A DNA stretch of 64,000 bases, taken from contig NZ_OY761823.1 in NCBI RefSeq assembly GCF_963664965.1, forward strand, positions 2,312,001-2,376,000, given 5' to 3'. The stretch comes from an uncultured Pseudodesulfovibrio sp. (GTDB lineage Bacteria > Desulfobacterota > Desulfovibrionia > Desulfovibrionales > Desulfovibrionaceae). Below the pieces are notes generated by a model that had not been told where the DNA came from, searched no databases, and saw only the letters and a program-made list of their open reading frames with translations. Both the position numbers and the translations under genes were made by a program. The number at the start of each line of letters is the position of its first letter. The stretch's first letter is position 1. Positions 56,101-64,000 of the stretch are shown one piece after another.

Positions 56101-56673
56101 GAGTCCCAGTCCGGGCAGATTGCCAAGGTGGGCCTTGATTTGTTTCTTGAAATGCTTGAAGAGGAAGTTCGACGCGTACGCGGCGAGTCTGATATCAGGG
56201 CCTCAGAGCCTGAACTCAATTTTGTTTTTGAGGCGCATATTCCGAGTGATTTCGTACCGGATTCAAAGGAACGGTTACGCTATTACAGGGCGTTGTCATC
56301 TGCCGGTGATGAGCGGACTCTCAAGGAACTTGAAGCCGAAATTCGAGATCGTTTCGGGCATCTTCCCGATGAGTTGGAAGCGTTTATGGGAGTTCTGCGT
56401 TTGAAGCAGACCTTGTCGCGCCTTCAGGCTGGGCGGGCTGAACTGTATCCGGCCCGAATGGTCATTTCCTGGCCTGATGATGCTGTCGCGGTCAATCCGG
56501 AGCGGCTCATCAGGTGGGTTGGCGATCAGGGGGAGCGGGCACGACTCATTCCGCCAGCCAAGCTGGAAATTCGATACGGCGAAACGCATTCCATGCGGCA
56601 GGCTTTGGAGGATGTCGCTGTTGAATTGGAAGAATTGCTCGATCCGGTAGATGAAGGTAAGCAGAATTCATAA
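53191..56673 (+). CDS. mfd: transcription-repair coupling factor Mfd
   Basis: Mfd removes RNA polymerase stalled at lesions and recruits UvrA. The 1160-residue protein has the N-terminal UvrB-like part, the RNA-polymerase-binding domain (DLTEGDLLVHRDYGLAQFGG), Walker A GDVGFGKTE (638-646), DEEQ (739-742), the TRG/RecG-like motor motifs and the C-terminal TRCF domain. Only a weak ribosome-binding site precedes the ATG at 53191. It is the first gene of the cluster to rpsT. Confidence 0.96.
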   Translation: MTSTFPDAISRFIGGSSESVRVFKSGPGTQAFIASSLLEKGSSAAIVVPGAAEFKQMRALLGLLSSGGAGEYAPMWERDWISIGPYVSRRPDAEAWGDRWAALYALLYGKKPCGVLMTVDNLLPHWPSSTVLQENWATLTKGEEMSPDILLEQLVSWGYVRRKIVSGPGDMAVRGDILDIHAAGYDLPLRLEFFGDILEEIRLFDPSTQRSKVDLAEAVLLPVSPGITTDSYAEQAREVWAKLRKTGEIGSAEEHALLERLEANDGFVWPGMFYADPVGLESYFPANMPYLLSAGATLRARLEDQDQAWRDFVDEEGRQKGVRWPLRFFCRSHDGARDVWQNTRQIVFEELTMGREKDGIDLAENPYSDFSDLFWKPEASRRPWSTLMNGLKEWCRSEFQTILSFRTERSRKKFLALAEQEQLPISLEYSPRGQGLFALVSPLRRGMEMVWSRIRVLGEEVLQPEAPRVHTGRDSAFKGLEKYDDLTEGDLLVHRDYGLAQFGGLHHMNVGDAANDYLLLFFSGEDKLFLPVDRLNLVQRFKGPEGAKSPSLDKLGGTRWAKTTARVRKAIEKIAHELVEMYAFRRVAKGFSYGKLDDMYSEFEATFGFEETPDQDKAVRDVFRDMQKPEPMDRLVCGDVGFGKTEVALRAAFRAALEGLQTALLCPTTVLAEQHYQTFTKRMEGFPVRIGLLSRFVPKKRQKTIVEAAARGEIDILIGTHRILSKDVELPNLGLLILDEEQRFGVKHKERLKHFRNNIDVLTLTATPIPRTLQLSLSGIRGLSVIETPPVDRKPVETAISERDPLEMKGILRRELDRGGQVYWVYNRVNGLDRVAEFVQGLVPEAKVATAHGKMTEKALEEAMRGFWHGEIDVLVCTSIVESGLDFPNANTLIVDQAQLFGLGQLYQLRGRVGRSEKQAYAYFVVPSVDDLSAIVRKRLRIILDMDYLGAGFKVAMEDLRLRGAGNILGESQSGQIAKVGLDLFLEMLEEEVRRVRGESDIRASEPELNFVFEAHIPSDFVPDSKERLRYYRALSSAGDERTLKELEAEIRDRFGHLPDELEAFMGVLRLKQTLSRLQAGRAELYPARMVISWPDDAVAVNPERLIRWVGDQGERARLIPPAKLEIRYGETHSMRQALEDVAVELEELLDPVDEGKQNS

Positions 56674-56688
56674 TCTGGGATAATAGAT

Positions 56689-57687
56689 ATGTTTCGAAAA
56701 ATATTTCCACTTGTCATCCTGGCCTTGCTGCTTGGATGTTCCAACGAATCCGACAACATTGGTATTGTCGCACGAGTCAATGATGCCCCCATCTATCTTG
56801 CCGAATTGGAATTTCAGCACGATCAGTTCCAGGCCGATACAGCCGGATCATATGTGCCGAGCGTTGAAAAGCTGAAAGGCGAGTATGGGGAGATTCTGAC
56901 GGATCTCATCGTGCAGGAGCTTGTCGTGCAGGAGTTGGCCCGTCAGGATCTGGGCATCACCGATCATGAACTGCTCAAGGCCGAAGAGGAAGTCCGCGCG
57001 GATTATCCGGAAGGGGCTTTCGACCAGATGCTGGTCGAAGAGTATATTGATCTCAAGGCATGGCGACGGCAGTTGAAAAATCATCTGGCCATGAAAAAGT
57101 TTTTCCATCAGGTGCTCAGGCCCCAGATCAAGATAGATTACAAGGAAGCTGAAAAATACTATCGGGAACATATTTCGGATTTTTATCTGCCTGAAAGCCT
57201 GCGGATTCTTGTTGTTCGTGGCCCCAGCCGTGAAATCGTGGACCGGGCTGTCGAGAAATACCTTGCCGAGCAGAATCAGATTGATTTGACGACTGCTTTC
57301 GGTGAAGTCGAGACTCGTGAGGTGGTTGTCCGTGAAGGACGGTTGTCCGCAGCGTGGAAAAACGCCGTGTCCAGCCTTGAGCCGGGACAGTCCAGCGGCG
57401 TCATCACCAATCGATTCGGTTTCGAAGCACTGGTGTTGCTTGAACGCAGTCCGGCCAAAGTGCTTGCACCGGCGCAGGCGTATCCGATTGTGGAAAAGGC
57501 TCTTCTTGAAAAGAAGCTGCGTGATGCTTTCGGACGTTGGCTGGAGCCGACCATTCAGGGAGCGGAAATCTCAGTCAGCAGTCATTTGCTTCCCGAGAAA
57601 ATTGAGTCTGACAATGATGTGTCGCCAAGTGAATTGTCGGAGAGTTCCGTGATTGAAACGGCGTCTGAAAATGGTACCGAAGGATAG
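56689..57687 (+). CDS. SurA/PpiD-like lipoprotein without a clear parvulin domain
   Basis: A 332-residue lipoprotein (lipobox LLGC). The N-terminal part (VARVNDAPIYLAELEFQ) and helical segment (LTDLIVQELVVQELARQDLGI) are like the chaperone domain of SurA/PpiD. The middle (ESLRILVVRGPSREIVDRAVEKY) occupies the site of a prolyl isomerase but lacks the parvulin signature, so it may be degenerate. It probably assists outer-membrane proteins, with the SurA-like gene that follows. Confidence 0.78.
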   Translation: MFRKIFPLVILALLLGCSNESDNIGIVARVNDAPIYLAELEFQHDQFQADTAGSYVPSVEKLKGEYGEILTDLIVQELVVQELARQDLGITDHELLKAEEEVRADYPEGAFDQMLVEEYIDLKAWRRQLKNHLAMKKFFHQVLRPQIKIDYKEAEKYYREHISDFYLPESLRILVVRGPSREIVDRAVEKYLAEQNQIDLTTAFGEVETREVVVREGRLSAAWKNAVSSLEPGQSSGVITNRFGFEALVLLERSPAKVLAPAQAYPIVEKALLEKKLRDAFGRWLEPTIQGAEISVSSHLLPEKIESDNDVSPSELSESSVIETASENGTEG

Positions 57688-57700
57688 GAAACACCCTTCG

Positions 57701-57729
57701 TTGCATGATTTTTGTAAAGAGACTATTAT
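57701..57729 (+). promoter_or_regulatory. putative promoter of the SurA-like gene
   Basis: TTGCAT, 17-base spacer, TATTAT, 50 bases before the GTG start at 57779; an internal promoter of the cluster. Confidence 0.5.
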
Positions 57730-57778
57730 TCGTCAAAATATGGTTATTTGTCCGTTTTGGACTTTGAGGAGTGTATAC

Positions 57779-58717
57779 GTGTCCCGATTTTTTCTGTTGA
57801 GCTTGATTTTGCTGCTGCTTTTTCCTGCGACGTCTTTTGGGGAAGAGGTTGTATACAATGAGATTCTGGTCAAGATAAACGAAGAGATCATCACTCAGTT
57901 TGATCTTGATGAGGAATTGAAGCCCATTCTTGCCCAGATCGGCAATCGTGAGTTGAGCGCAGCCGAGAAGGAACAATTGAACAAACTTCGCAAGCAGACT
58001 CTTGAAAGAATGGTCAACGACGTTCTTTTGGCACAGGAAATCAAGAAGTATCAGATTTCGGTTTCTGATGAGATTGTTGACGATGAAATTCGCCGGACAC
58101 AGGAACAGCGGGGTATGTCTGCCGAGCAGTTTGCCGCGGCCGTCGAGAAAGACGGGTTGACCATGGATGAGTTTCGAAAGCGCCTCAAGGGGATGATTGA
58201 GAAACAGGAATTGCTCGGTTACATGGTTCATAGCAAAGTGCTTGTTACGGATAGTGAAATTCAAAAAGAATATGAAACCAGACACGACGATTATGCTCTT
58301 GAGAAAATGGTCGAACTCGCCATTATTCTCCTGCCGTCTGATGTGGCCGCCAAAGAAGTGAAAAAGCGTATTGAAGACGGCGAGTACACTTTTGCGGAAG
58401 CCGTGGAGAAGTATAGCGTTGGTCCGGGCAAGGATAAGGGCGGCTCCATCGGCGAAGTGGACTGGTCCGACCTTGCGGATGACTGGAGAGCTTCCATTGA
58501 AGGCGTTCCTGCGGGCGGTGTGGGAACACCTATCATCGTTCAGGAGAAAGAGGCCTTGTTGTCGCCTGTAAAAATCGTTGACGATAGGTTGGTACCGCTG
58601 GAAGAAGTGCGTGACAGCATTTTTGAAAATTTGATGCAGAAGAAGCGTGAAAAAGTTTTTGATGAATATTTTGAGAACTTGAAGCAGAGTTCTGTTATTG
58701 TTTATATGACTAAATAA
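57779..58717 (+). CDS. SurA-like periplasmic chaperone / peptidyl-prolyl isomerase
   Basis: A 312-residue protein with a signal peptide (RFFLLSLILLLLFPATSFG) and the SurA N-terminal domain (ILVKINEEIITQFDLDEEL). One parvulin domain follows (about 180-270: VELAIILLPSD, DGEYTFAEAVEKYSVGPGKDKGGSIGEVDW). The start is GTG 57779 with GAGGAG seven bases upstream; the frame open from 57653 is rejected. It folds outer-membrane proteins in the periplasm. The lipoprotein upstream may be its partner. Confidence 0.88.
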   Translation: MSRFFLLSLILLLLFPATSFGEEVVYNEILVKINEEIITQFDLDEELKPILAQIGNRELSAAEKEQLNKLRKQTLERMVNDVLLAQEIKKYQISVSDEIVDDEIRRTQEQRGMSAEQFAAAVEKDGLTMDEFRKRLKGMIEKQELLGYMVHSKVLVTDSEIQKEYETRHDDYALEKMVELAIILLPSDVAAKEVKKRIEDGEYTFAEAVEKYSVGPGKDKGGSIGEVDWSDLADDWRASIEGVPAGGVGTPIIVQEKEALLSPVKIVDDRLVPLEEVRDSIFENLMQKKREKVFDEYFENLKQSSVIVYMTK

Positions 58718-58764
58718 CTGTTTGAAAATTCCTGATATTTTGTGTTTGAAAATGGAGATATTGA

Positions 58765-59730
58765 ATGAATTTTGAGGAACTTGGGCTGACGCTGAAGCGT
58801 GAAAGGGAAAAGAAGGGGCTGAGCATTGAGCTGGTCATGGAAGCAACCAAGATCAGCCGGACCAACATTGTCGCCATGGAAGAAGGCGATCGATCTTCAT
58901 TGCCGCACGCTGTTTACGCGAAGGGTTTTGTCAAGAGTTATGCCCGGTATCTTGGTCTGGATGCGGATGAGTTGTCCATGACTGTTGATCGCGAGTTCGT
59001 TGATGAAACGGATGAGCAGGAAGAAACTGCATATGATGTTTCTCCCGCAGCGGAAAAGGCTTTTCAGGGGCCGGATGTGGTGGAAACGAAGACTCGATCC
59101 GTTTTGCCCATGTTGCTCGTGGCGGTCCTGCTTATCGTCGTTGTCGTTCTGTTGCTCATGAATTTGAATGCGTTTGAGTCGGAGAAGGCGACTGCACCGG
59201 CTTCTGCCGTTGAAACCGTTGTTCCCGATACGGAGACTCCGGCACCTGCGATTGAGCAGGAGTCTGTAGCTCAAGAGCCGGTTGTTGAAGATGTTGCAAC
59301 TTCGGCTGCCGAAACCGCAAACGAGTCCGAAGTTGCCACAGAGAACGTAGATGCTGCCGCTGCTCCCGAGGTACCAGTTGAGACTGTTGTTGAAACTCCG
59401 AAGCCGGCCGTGCCTGAAAAGAAAGTTGAAGCACCGGTTGAAAAGCCTGTGGTCGCAGCCAAGCCCGAGAAGCAGAAGTATGATCATGTGCTGATTATTC
59501 GGGCTACGACGGACAAGGGGTGCTGGATTGGTGTCTGGCGTGGGGATGAAACCAAAATGGCCAGAGATTTCGTCCTGAAGCAGGGAGAGCCGTTGCGCTT
59601 GATGTTCAACAGCCCGCGCCGCATCAGAATCGGTAATGTCGCAGGGGTGACCGTGACGTATAATGGGAAGCCGTATTCCCTCAACGGTGCAACCGGGAAT
59701 ATTCAGACGCTTCGGTTTGGAACAGAGTAG
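58765..59730 (+). CDS. RodZ-like membrane-anchored HTH protein
   Basis: A 321-residue protein with an N-terminal HTH (1-70; LKREREKKGLSIELVMEATKI, YAKGFVKSYARYLGLD), one membrane helix (113-132), a long Pro/Ala/Glu/Val-rich linker and a C-terminal DUF4115 domain (about 240-320). RodZ links MreB to the membrane in rod-shaped cells. GGAGAT precedes the ATG. Confidence 0.9.
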   Translation: MNFEELGLTLKREREKKGLSIELVMEATKISRTNIVAMEEGDRSSLPHAVYAKGFVKSYARYLGLDADELSMTVDREFVDETDEQEETAYDVSPAAEKAFQGPDVVETKTRSVLPMLLVAVLLIVVVVLLLMNLNAFESEKATAPASAVETVVPDTETPAPAIEQESVAQEPVVEDVATSAAETANESEVATENVDAAAAPEVPVETVVETPKPAVPEKKVEAPVEKPVVAAKPEKQKYDHVLIIRATTDKGCWIGVWRGDETKMARDFVLKQGEPLRLMFNSPRRIRIGNVAGVTVTYNGKPYSLNGATGNIQTLRFGTE

Positions 59731-59766
59731 ATAGAGTTTCGTTTACATATTTTGGGGAAGACCGGC

Positions 59767-60525
59767 ATGAACTCCACTGAAAAAGCTTTGGTGCTGAAGG
59801 TCGGTCGATTTAGAGAGTCGGATTGCTGGCTTCGGCTTCTGACGCCATCCCGCGGGGTATTCAATGCCTTTGCGTTCGGCGGCAGCCGGAGCCGTCGTCG
59901 TTTTGTGGGGTGTCTTGATCCGTTGAGCCATGTGCTTTTTACTATCGGGACGAGTCGGACCGGTGATTATACCGTGCTTGAAGAAGGATCGCTTCTTCAT
60001 AATTTCCCGGGAGTTCGCAAGGATTCTTCCCGGACAGGCATGGCTGTCAATTGCATTCGATTTATCGAGGCGATTGAAGTCGGTGCCGGTGATGGCGGTG
60101 TCGCGTACGATCTGCTGCTTGAAACGTTGCGAATGCTGGAAACCGGTGGTGGGAATATTGATTTCATGCCGTGGTTTTTCCGGGCAAAACTTGTTTTTTC
60201 CTTAGGGTATACGCCGGACTTCCTTGTTTGCGGAACCTGTGGAGAGGCGGTTGGCGCTGGACATGGGTATCAATTTGGTATTGAAAAGGGACAGGTTGCG
60301 TGTCCGACTTGTCTTTCAGCCGGGAAACCGTTAGATGGACTTGCTCGACCGATTTCCACCGGCGTATTGCGTGCGCTTGACTGGATTCAGCGCAGCAGCC
60401 CGTCAGATTGGGTTACTGTTGCCATGGACCACGAGGTCAGGCGTCAGTGCGCGCAGGTGATTGAATTGTTTGTTGCTTACCACCTGGGTCTGTCCTGGGA
60501 GAATGGTACATATAAAAAGGTATGA
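59767..60525 (+). CDS. recO: DNA repair protein RecO
   Basis: RecO helps RecR load RecA on SSB-coated DNA. The 252-residue protein has the N-terminal OB fold (ALVLKVGRFRESDCWLRLL), a helical core, and a zinc site with CGTC and CPTC. The ATG at 59767 is preferred over the TTG at 59752, being correctly spaced from GGGGAAG. It follows rodZ by 36 bases. Confidence 0.93.
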   Translation: MNSTEKALVLKVGRFRESDCWLRLLTPSRGVFNAFAFGGSRSRRRFVGCLDPLSHVLFTIGTSRTGDYTVLEEGSLLHNFPGVRKDSSRTGMAVNCIRFIEAIEVGAGDGGVAYDLLLETLRMLETGGGNIDFMPWFFRAKLVFSLGYTPDFLVCGTCGEAVGAGHGYQFGIEKGQVACPTCLSAGKPLDGLARPISTGVLRALDWIQRSSPSDWVTVAMDHEVRRQCAQVIELFVAYHLGLSWENGTYKKV

Positions 60526-60539
60526 TTTTGGAGTAGTTG

Positions 60540-61409
60540 ATGAATTTTCAGAACGTCATATTGACACTTCAGGACTTTTGGGCCGACTACGGCTGCGCTG
60601 TGGTGCAGCCCATGGATATCGAATGCGGAGCCGGGACATTCAACCCGTCCACTTTTTTCCGCGTTATCGGTCCTGAGCCGTGGAAGACGGCCTATGTTGA
60701 GCCGTCCCGCCGTCCCACTGACGGCCGTTACGGGGAGAACCCCAACCGCTTGCAGCATTACTATCAGTTTCAGGTCATTCTGAAGCCGTCTCCGGACAAT
60801 ATTCAGGAATTGTACCTTGAGAGTCTGGCTGCACTTGGTATCGATGCGAGTGAGCACGACATCCGTTTTGTCGAGGATGACTGGGAGTCTCCTACTCTTG
60901 GTGCCTGGGGACTTGGATGGGAAGTCTGGCTCAATGGTATGGAAGTGACCCAGTTTACGTATTTCCAGCAGGTTGGCGGTATCGATCTGAAGCCTGTAGC
61001 CGTGGAAATTACCTACGGTCTTGAGCGTATCTCCATGTACTTGCAGGAAAAAGAGTCTGTTTATGACCTCAAGTGGAATGATACGATCACGTACGGAAAT
61101 GTTTTCCACCAGAACGAAGTGGAGATGTCCAAGTACAACTTCGAGTTGTCTGATGCGGACATGCTGTTCGACCTGTTCAACAAATTCGAGGGTGAGTGTT
61201 TGAAGCTCTGCGAGGAAGGTCTGCCGTGGCCTGCGTATGATTGCTGTCTCAAATGCTCCCACTCCTTCAACATGCTTGATGCCCGGGGCGCCATCTCCAT
61301 TACGGAGCGCGCATCTTACATTGGCCGCGTGCGTAATCTTGCTTCCAAGATTGCGAGACTGTACGCGGATCAGCGTGAGGAACTTGGCTACCCGATGTTG
61401 AAGAAATAG
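60540..61409 (+). CDS. glyQ: glycine-tRNA ligase alpha subunit
   Basis: The alpha subunit of the heterotetrameric bacterial GlyRS holds the class II aminoacylation core. The 289-residue protein has [43 protein letters not shown] and [12 protein letters not shown]. The ATG at 60540 has GGAG six bases upstream; TTG 60537 is just a codon before it. The beta-subunit gene follows. Confidence 0.97.
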   Translation: MNFQNVILTLQDFWADYGCAVVQPMDIECGAGTFNPSTFFRVIGPEPWKTAYVEPSRRPTDGRYGENPNRLQHYYQFQVILKPSPDNIQELYLESLAALGIDASEHDIRFVEDDWESPTLGAWGLGWEVWLNGMEVTQFTYFQQVGGIDLKPVAVEITYGLERISMYLQEKESVYDLKWNDTITYGNVFHQNEVEMSKYNFELSDADMLFDLFNKFEGECLKLCEEGLPWPAYDCCLKCSHSFNMLDARGAISITERASYIGRVRNLASKIARLYADQREELGYPMLKK

Positions 61410-61442
61410 TTCGATACGTATTTACAATAAAAGAGTACTACG

Positions 61443-63554
61443 ATGGCCGAATTCATACTGGAAATCGGAACCGAGGAAATGCCTGCCCGTTTCGTGCCGA
61501 AACTGGCGGCAGAGTTGGAAAAGGTTTTTACCAAACTGCTTGGCGAAGCCATGGTCGAAAATGGTGGTGTCGCCACGTATGCCACGCCGCGCCGTATCAC
61601 TGCACACGTCGCATCCATCGCTGATGCACAGCGCAGGGAAGAGGAGACCGTGACCGGTCCTCCTGTGCGTATTGCCTACGATGATGACGGCAACCTGACC
61701 AAGGCCGGTGCCGGTTTTGCCAAGACGCAGGGTGTGGCTGAAGACGCACTGTTCAAGCTGGAAACCGGCAAAGGCGAATACCTTGCTGCCAAGAAGATCG
61801 TCGGTGGTGGAAATACCATCGATATCCTGCCGGAAATTTGTATCAAGTCCATTGAATCATTGTCTTTCCCCAAGAAAATGCATTGGGGTGATTACGACTT
61901 CACCTTTGGTCGTCCGATTCGTTGGCTTCTGGCGCTGCTGGATGAAGGCGTTGTCGAATTTACCGTTGAAAACATGACGTCTGGTCGCGAAACCCGTGGA
62001 CACCGCGTCATGGGGCCCGGTCCGTTTTCCGTGGCAGCCACTACCGAGTATTTCAAGACCATCAAGGATGACTGCAAAGTCGTCATTGATCCCGAAGTTC
62101 GCAAGCAGTCGATCATTGAAGAAGGAAATCGTCTTGCCAAGGAATTTGGTGGCGAGATTGTCTGGAATGACGGTCTGCTTGAGGAAGTCGCGAATCTGGT
62201 CGAATACCCCAAGCCGCTCATTGGCGACATAGACACGCTGTATCTGGAGCTGCCGCGAGAGGTTTTGCTGACCTCCATGCAGTCGCATCAGAAGAGCTTT
62301 GGTGTGCAGGGAGCTGACGGTAAATTGCTGCCGCATTTTCTTACTACGCTGAATCTTGAGCCAAAAGACGTCGCGCTGGTCAAGAAAGGGTGGGAGCGTG
62401 TGCTCAAGGCCCGTCTTGAAGACGCTCGCTTCTTCTGGGAGGCTGATTGCAAGGTCGAATTCAAGACCTGGCTGGATAAGCTGGAAAATGTCGTCTTCCT
62501 CGGTCCTCTCGGATCTGTTGGTGACAAGTCGCGCCGTATTGAAATGCTGTGTGGCAAGCTTGCCGAGCGTCTGGGTGAATCCAAAGGGATTCTGCCCGGA
62601 GAAATCGAAAAGTATGCTGAAGCAGGACGTCTTGCCAAAGCTGACCTCGTATCCGAAATGGTTATCGAGTTCGATAGCCTGCAAGGCAAGATGGGCGGCA
62701 TTTATGCCGAGCGTACCGATAAGGGTGAAATCGTTTCCAAGGGTATCTATGAGCAGTATCTGCCTGCCGGTCCCGAGACCCCGGTTCCGTCCAGCCTTTC
62801 CGGTGCCTTGGTCTCCATGGCAGACAAGGTTGACACCATGGCCGGTTGTTTCGGTCTCGGCAAGATGCCGACCGGTGCGAACGATCCGTACGCGCTCCGG
62901 CGTTGTGCGCTGGGTATTGCCCGTATTATCATGGAGCATGAGCTTGATATCAATCTTGATGCACTTCTTTCTTTCGCGCAGAAGGCCTACAGTTCTGATA
63001 TCAAGTGGAAGGTGGAGCAGGGCGAGGCCCATGAGAAGCTTCTTGACTTCTTTGGTCAGCGTCTGCGTGCTCTGTTTACTGGGCAGGGTTTCGAAACCCG
63101 TGTTGTGGATGCCGCGCTCGGCGCAGGCTTCAATGACATTCGTACCCTCAAGGCCCGTCTTGAAGCCTTGAACGAATTCAGCAAGGAAGAGGATTTTGGA
63201 CAGGCTGTGTTGACCTTCAAACGTGCTGCCAATATTATTCGCAAACAGGGTGATGAAGCCGGTCAGAAATTGACTGGCAGCTACGATACCGACCTGTTTG
63301 ATGGAGAACATGAAGCCGCTTTCGGTGCCAAGCTCGAAGAAACCGCACCGCGTTTTGAGGACCTGTGGGGACGGGACGATTTCTCGGGCCTGCTTGGGTT
63401 GTTGCGCGAATTGCGTCCCAGCGTGGACGCCTTCTTCGACAATGTCATGGTCATGTGCGATGATAGTGCTGTCCGGTTGAATCGGCTGAATCTGCTGAAG
63501 GCATTGGTCGATCGACTTGGTCGTTTGGCTGATTTTAATGCGTTGCAAGTTTAA
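61443..63554 (+). CDS. glyS: glycine-tRNA ligase beta subunit
   Basis: The beta subunit recognises tRNA(Gly). The 703-residue protein starts FILEIGTEEMPARFVPKLAAELE, has the HGYP-like central region, an HD-like domain (about 330-440) and the C-terminal anticodon-binding domain. It follows glyQ by 33 bases. Length is normal. Confidence 0.96.
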   Translation: MAEFILEIGTEEMPARFVPKLAAELEKVFTKLLGEAMVENGGVATYATPRRITAHVASIADAQRREEETVTGPPVRIAYDDDGNLTKAGAGFAKTQGVAEDALFKLETGKGEYLAAKKIVGGGNTIDILPEICIKSIESLSFPKKMHWGDYDFTFGRPIRWLLALLDEGVVEFTVENMTSGRETRGHRVMGPGPFSVAATTEYFKTIKDDCKVVIDPEVRKQSIIEEGNRLAKEFGGEIVWNDGLLEEVANLVEYPKPLIGDIDTLYLELPREVLLTSMQSHQKSFGVQGADGKLLPHFLTTLNLEPKDVALVKKGWERVLKARLEDARFFWEADCKVEFKTWLDKLENVVFLGPLGSVGDKSRRIEMLCGKLAERLGESKGILPGEIEKYAEAGRLAKADLVSEMVIEFDSLQGKMGGIYAERTDKGEIVSKGIYEQYLPAGPETPVPSSLSGALVSMADKVDTMAGCFGLGKMPTGANDPYALRRCALGIARIIMEHELDINLDALLSFAQKAYSSDIKWKVEQGEAHEKLLDFFGQRLRALFTGQGFETRVVDAALGAGFNDIRTLKARLEALNEFSKEEDFGQAVLTFKRAANIIRKQGDEAGQKLTGSYDTDLFDGEHEAAFGAKLEETAPRFEDLWGRDDFSGLLGLLRELRPSVDAFFDNVMVMCDDSAVRLNRLNLLKALVDRLGRLADFNALQV

Positions 63555-63561
63555 AAAAGTC

Positions 63562-63589
63562 TTGACATCAGAAGGAGAGTCCATATAAA
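63562..63589 (+). promoter_or_regulatory. putative promoter of rpsT
   Basis: Consensus TTGACA, 16-base spacer, TATAAA. A small stem (GGAGAG/CTCTCC) overlaps it. The leader to 63662 is about 65 bases. Confidence 0.6.
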
Positions 63590-63661
63590 AGGCTCTCCCT
63601 TCGGGAATAATAGCAAGAAATTACGTTTTTAATACGATAAAAAAGATCAGGAGTACCTACC

Positions 63662-63928
63662 TTGGCTAATCACAAATCCGCCCTTAAGAGGCACCGTCAG
63701 AGCTTGAAGCGTCGCGCCCGTAACCGCATTTCCAAGACCCGCATCAAGAACACCGTCAAGGCTGTTCGTGTTGCTGTCGAAGAAAAGAACCTCGCAACAG
63801 CACAGGAAGCCCTCAAGGACGCCACTTCCATTCTGGATAAGGCTGCCCGCAAGAAGGTTATCCACGCCCGTCAGGCACAGCGTCGTATCGCTCGTTTGCA
63901 GGCTGCTGTGAACAAGCTCGCCGAGTAG
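63662..63928 (+). CDS. rpsT: 30S ribosomal protein S20, TTG start
   Basis: An 88-residue, strongly basic protein with the S20 pattern MANHKSALKRHRQSLKRRAR and three helices. The start is TTG 63662, with AGGAG eight bases upstream. In E. coli rpsT also uses UUG, linked to autoregulation. A terminator follows. Confidence 0.97.
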   Translation: MANHKSALKRHRQSLKRRARNRISKTRIKNTVKAVRVAVEEKNLATAQEALKDATSILDKAARKKVIHARQAQRRIARLQAAVNKLAE

Positions 63929-63952
63929 CTCTTTTTATCGCTACGATATGAG

Positions 63953-63985
63953 TAGCCCGCCACACATATGTGTGGCGGGCTTTTC
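63953..63985 (+). terminator. rho-independent terminator after rpsT
   Basis: A perfect 13-base-pair inverted repeat (GCCCGCCACACAT and its complement, 63955-63980), then a short T-run. Confidence 0.88.
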
Positions 63986-64000
63986 GTGTTTGAATTGTCG

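Noticed and set aside
61857-63584. 575-codon minus-strand ORF opposite glyS
   Set aside because: Codon-bias artefact opposite glyS, which is fully intact.

Overview
The window reads as a chromosomal housekeeping segment of a mesophilic deltaproteobacterium (Desulfobacterota), most likely Desulfovibrionaceae, perhaps Desulfovibrio or Pseudodesulfovibrio. This is inferred from gene content and protein character: a ferredoxin:thioredoxin reductase catalytic subunit beside a glutaredoxin, TrmFO, a YhaM-type OB/HD nuclease, citramalate synthase with aspartokinase, HDOD proteins, and glyQ/glyS with rodZ and recO. No database search was possible. Coding density is high. I see no rRNA, tRNA, CRISPR array, prophage, transposase or insertion sequence.

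Layout. 1-7.2 kb: LOG protein (-); MBL/beta-CASP protein, rsmD, coaD, miaA (+); sixA (-); two exported proteins of unknown function (+); tatA (-). 7.4-10.9 kb: a Cys-rich protein, an unknown protein, a HAD phosphatase, YggT, a DivIVA-domain protein, YggU and a DUF465 protein. 10.9-14.2 kb: ilvB-ilvN-ilvC. 14.4-16.2 kb: an exported Ntn amidase and a UPF0316 membrane protein. 16.2-24.3 kb (-): seven-gene operon MATE exporter, DUF2156 protein, phosphodiesterase-like protein, UvrD/PcrA helicase, thiL, trmO, alpha/beta hydrolase. 24.5-28.8 kb (-): ECF-type ATPase and transmembrane pair, an HD hydrolase, and two dipeptide-type ABC ATPases. 28.8-35.2 kb: trmFO, metY, a trypsin-like lipoprotein and a TraT-like lipoprotein. 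35.3-38.7 kb (-): amino-acid ABC importer without an ATPase gene, with a previously uncalled 38-codon ORF, followed by glutaredoxin and FTR. 38.8-40.5 kb (-): yhaM-like, tmk. 40.6-43.9 kb: surE, gap, HDOD protein. 44.0-50.4 kb (-): pdxJ-acpS-nnr-CBS-tsaE-lysC-cimA. 50.6-53.1 kb: ugd, a small protein (-), cheW. 53.2-64 kb: mfd, a SurA-like lipoprotein, a SurA-like chaperone, rodZ, recO, glyQ, glyS and rpsT.

How the genes fit together. IlvBNC makes branched-chain amino-acid precursors, and CimA, translationally coupled to LysC, would supply 2-oxobutanoate by the citramalate route. MetY offers direct sulfhydrylation of O-acetylhomoserine, which suits a sulfide-rich cell. TrmFO, MiaA, TrmO and TsaE cover tRNA modification and RsmD covers rRNA modification. 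The SurA-like pair, RodZ, TatA and the lipoproteins serve the envelope.

The most interesting points are: (1) two genes (the dppF-like ATPase and yggU) whose conserved N-termini have no ATG, GTG or TTG available and appear to start at AUU or AUC; (2) the 38-codon ORF with a strong ribosome-binding site inside the amino-acid importer operon; (3) coupling of that importer with glutaredoxin and FTR, suggesting a disulfide-containing substrate; (4) a palindrome placed over the start of the HD-hydrolase transcript; (5) a trypsin-like lipoprotein with a long unassigned N-terminal region. I found no gene cluster that clearly amounts to a new defence or mobile system.
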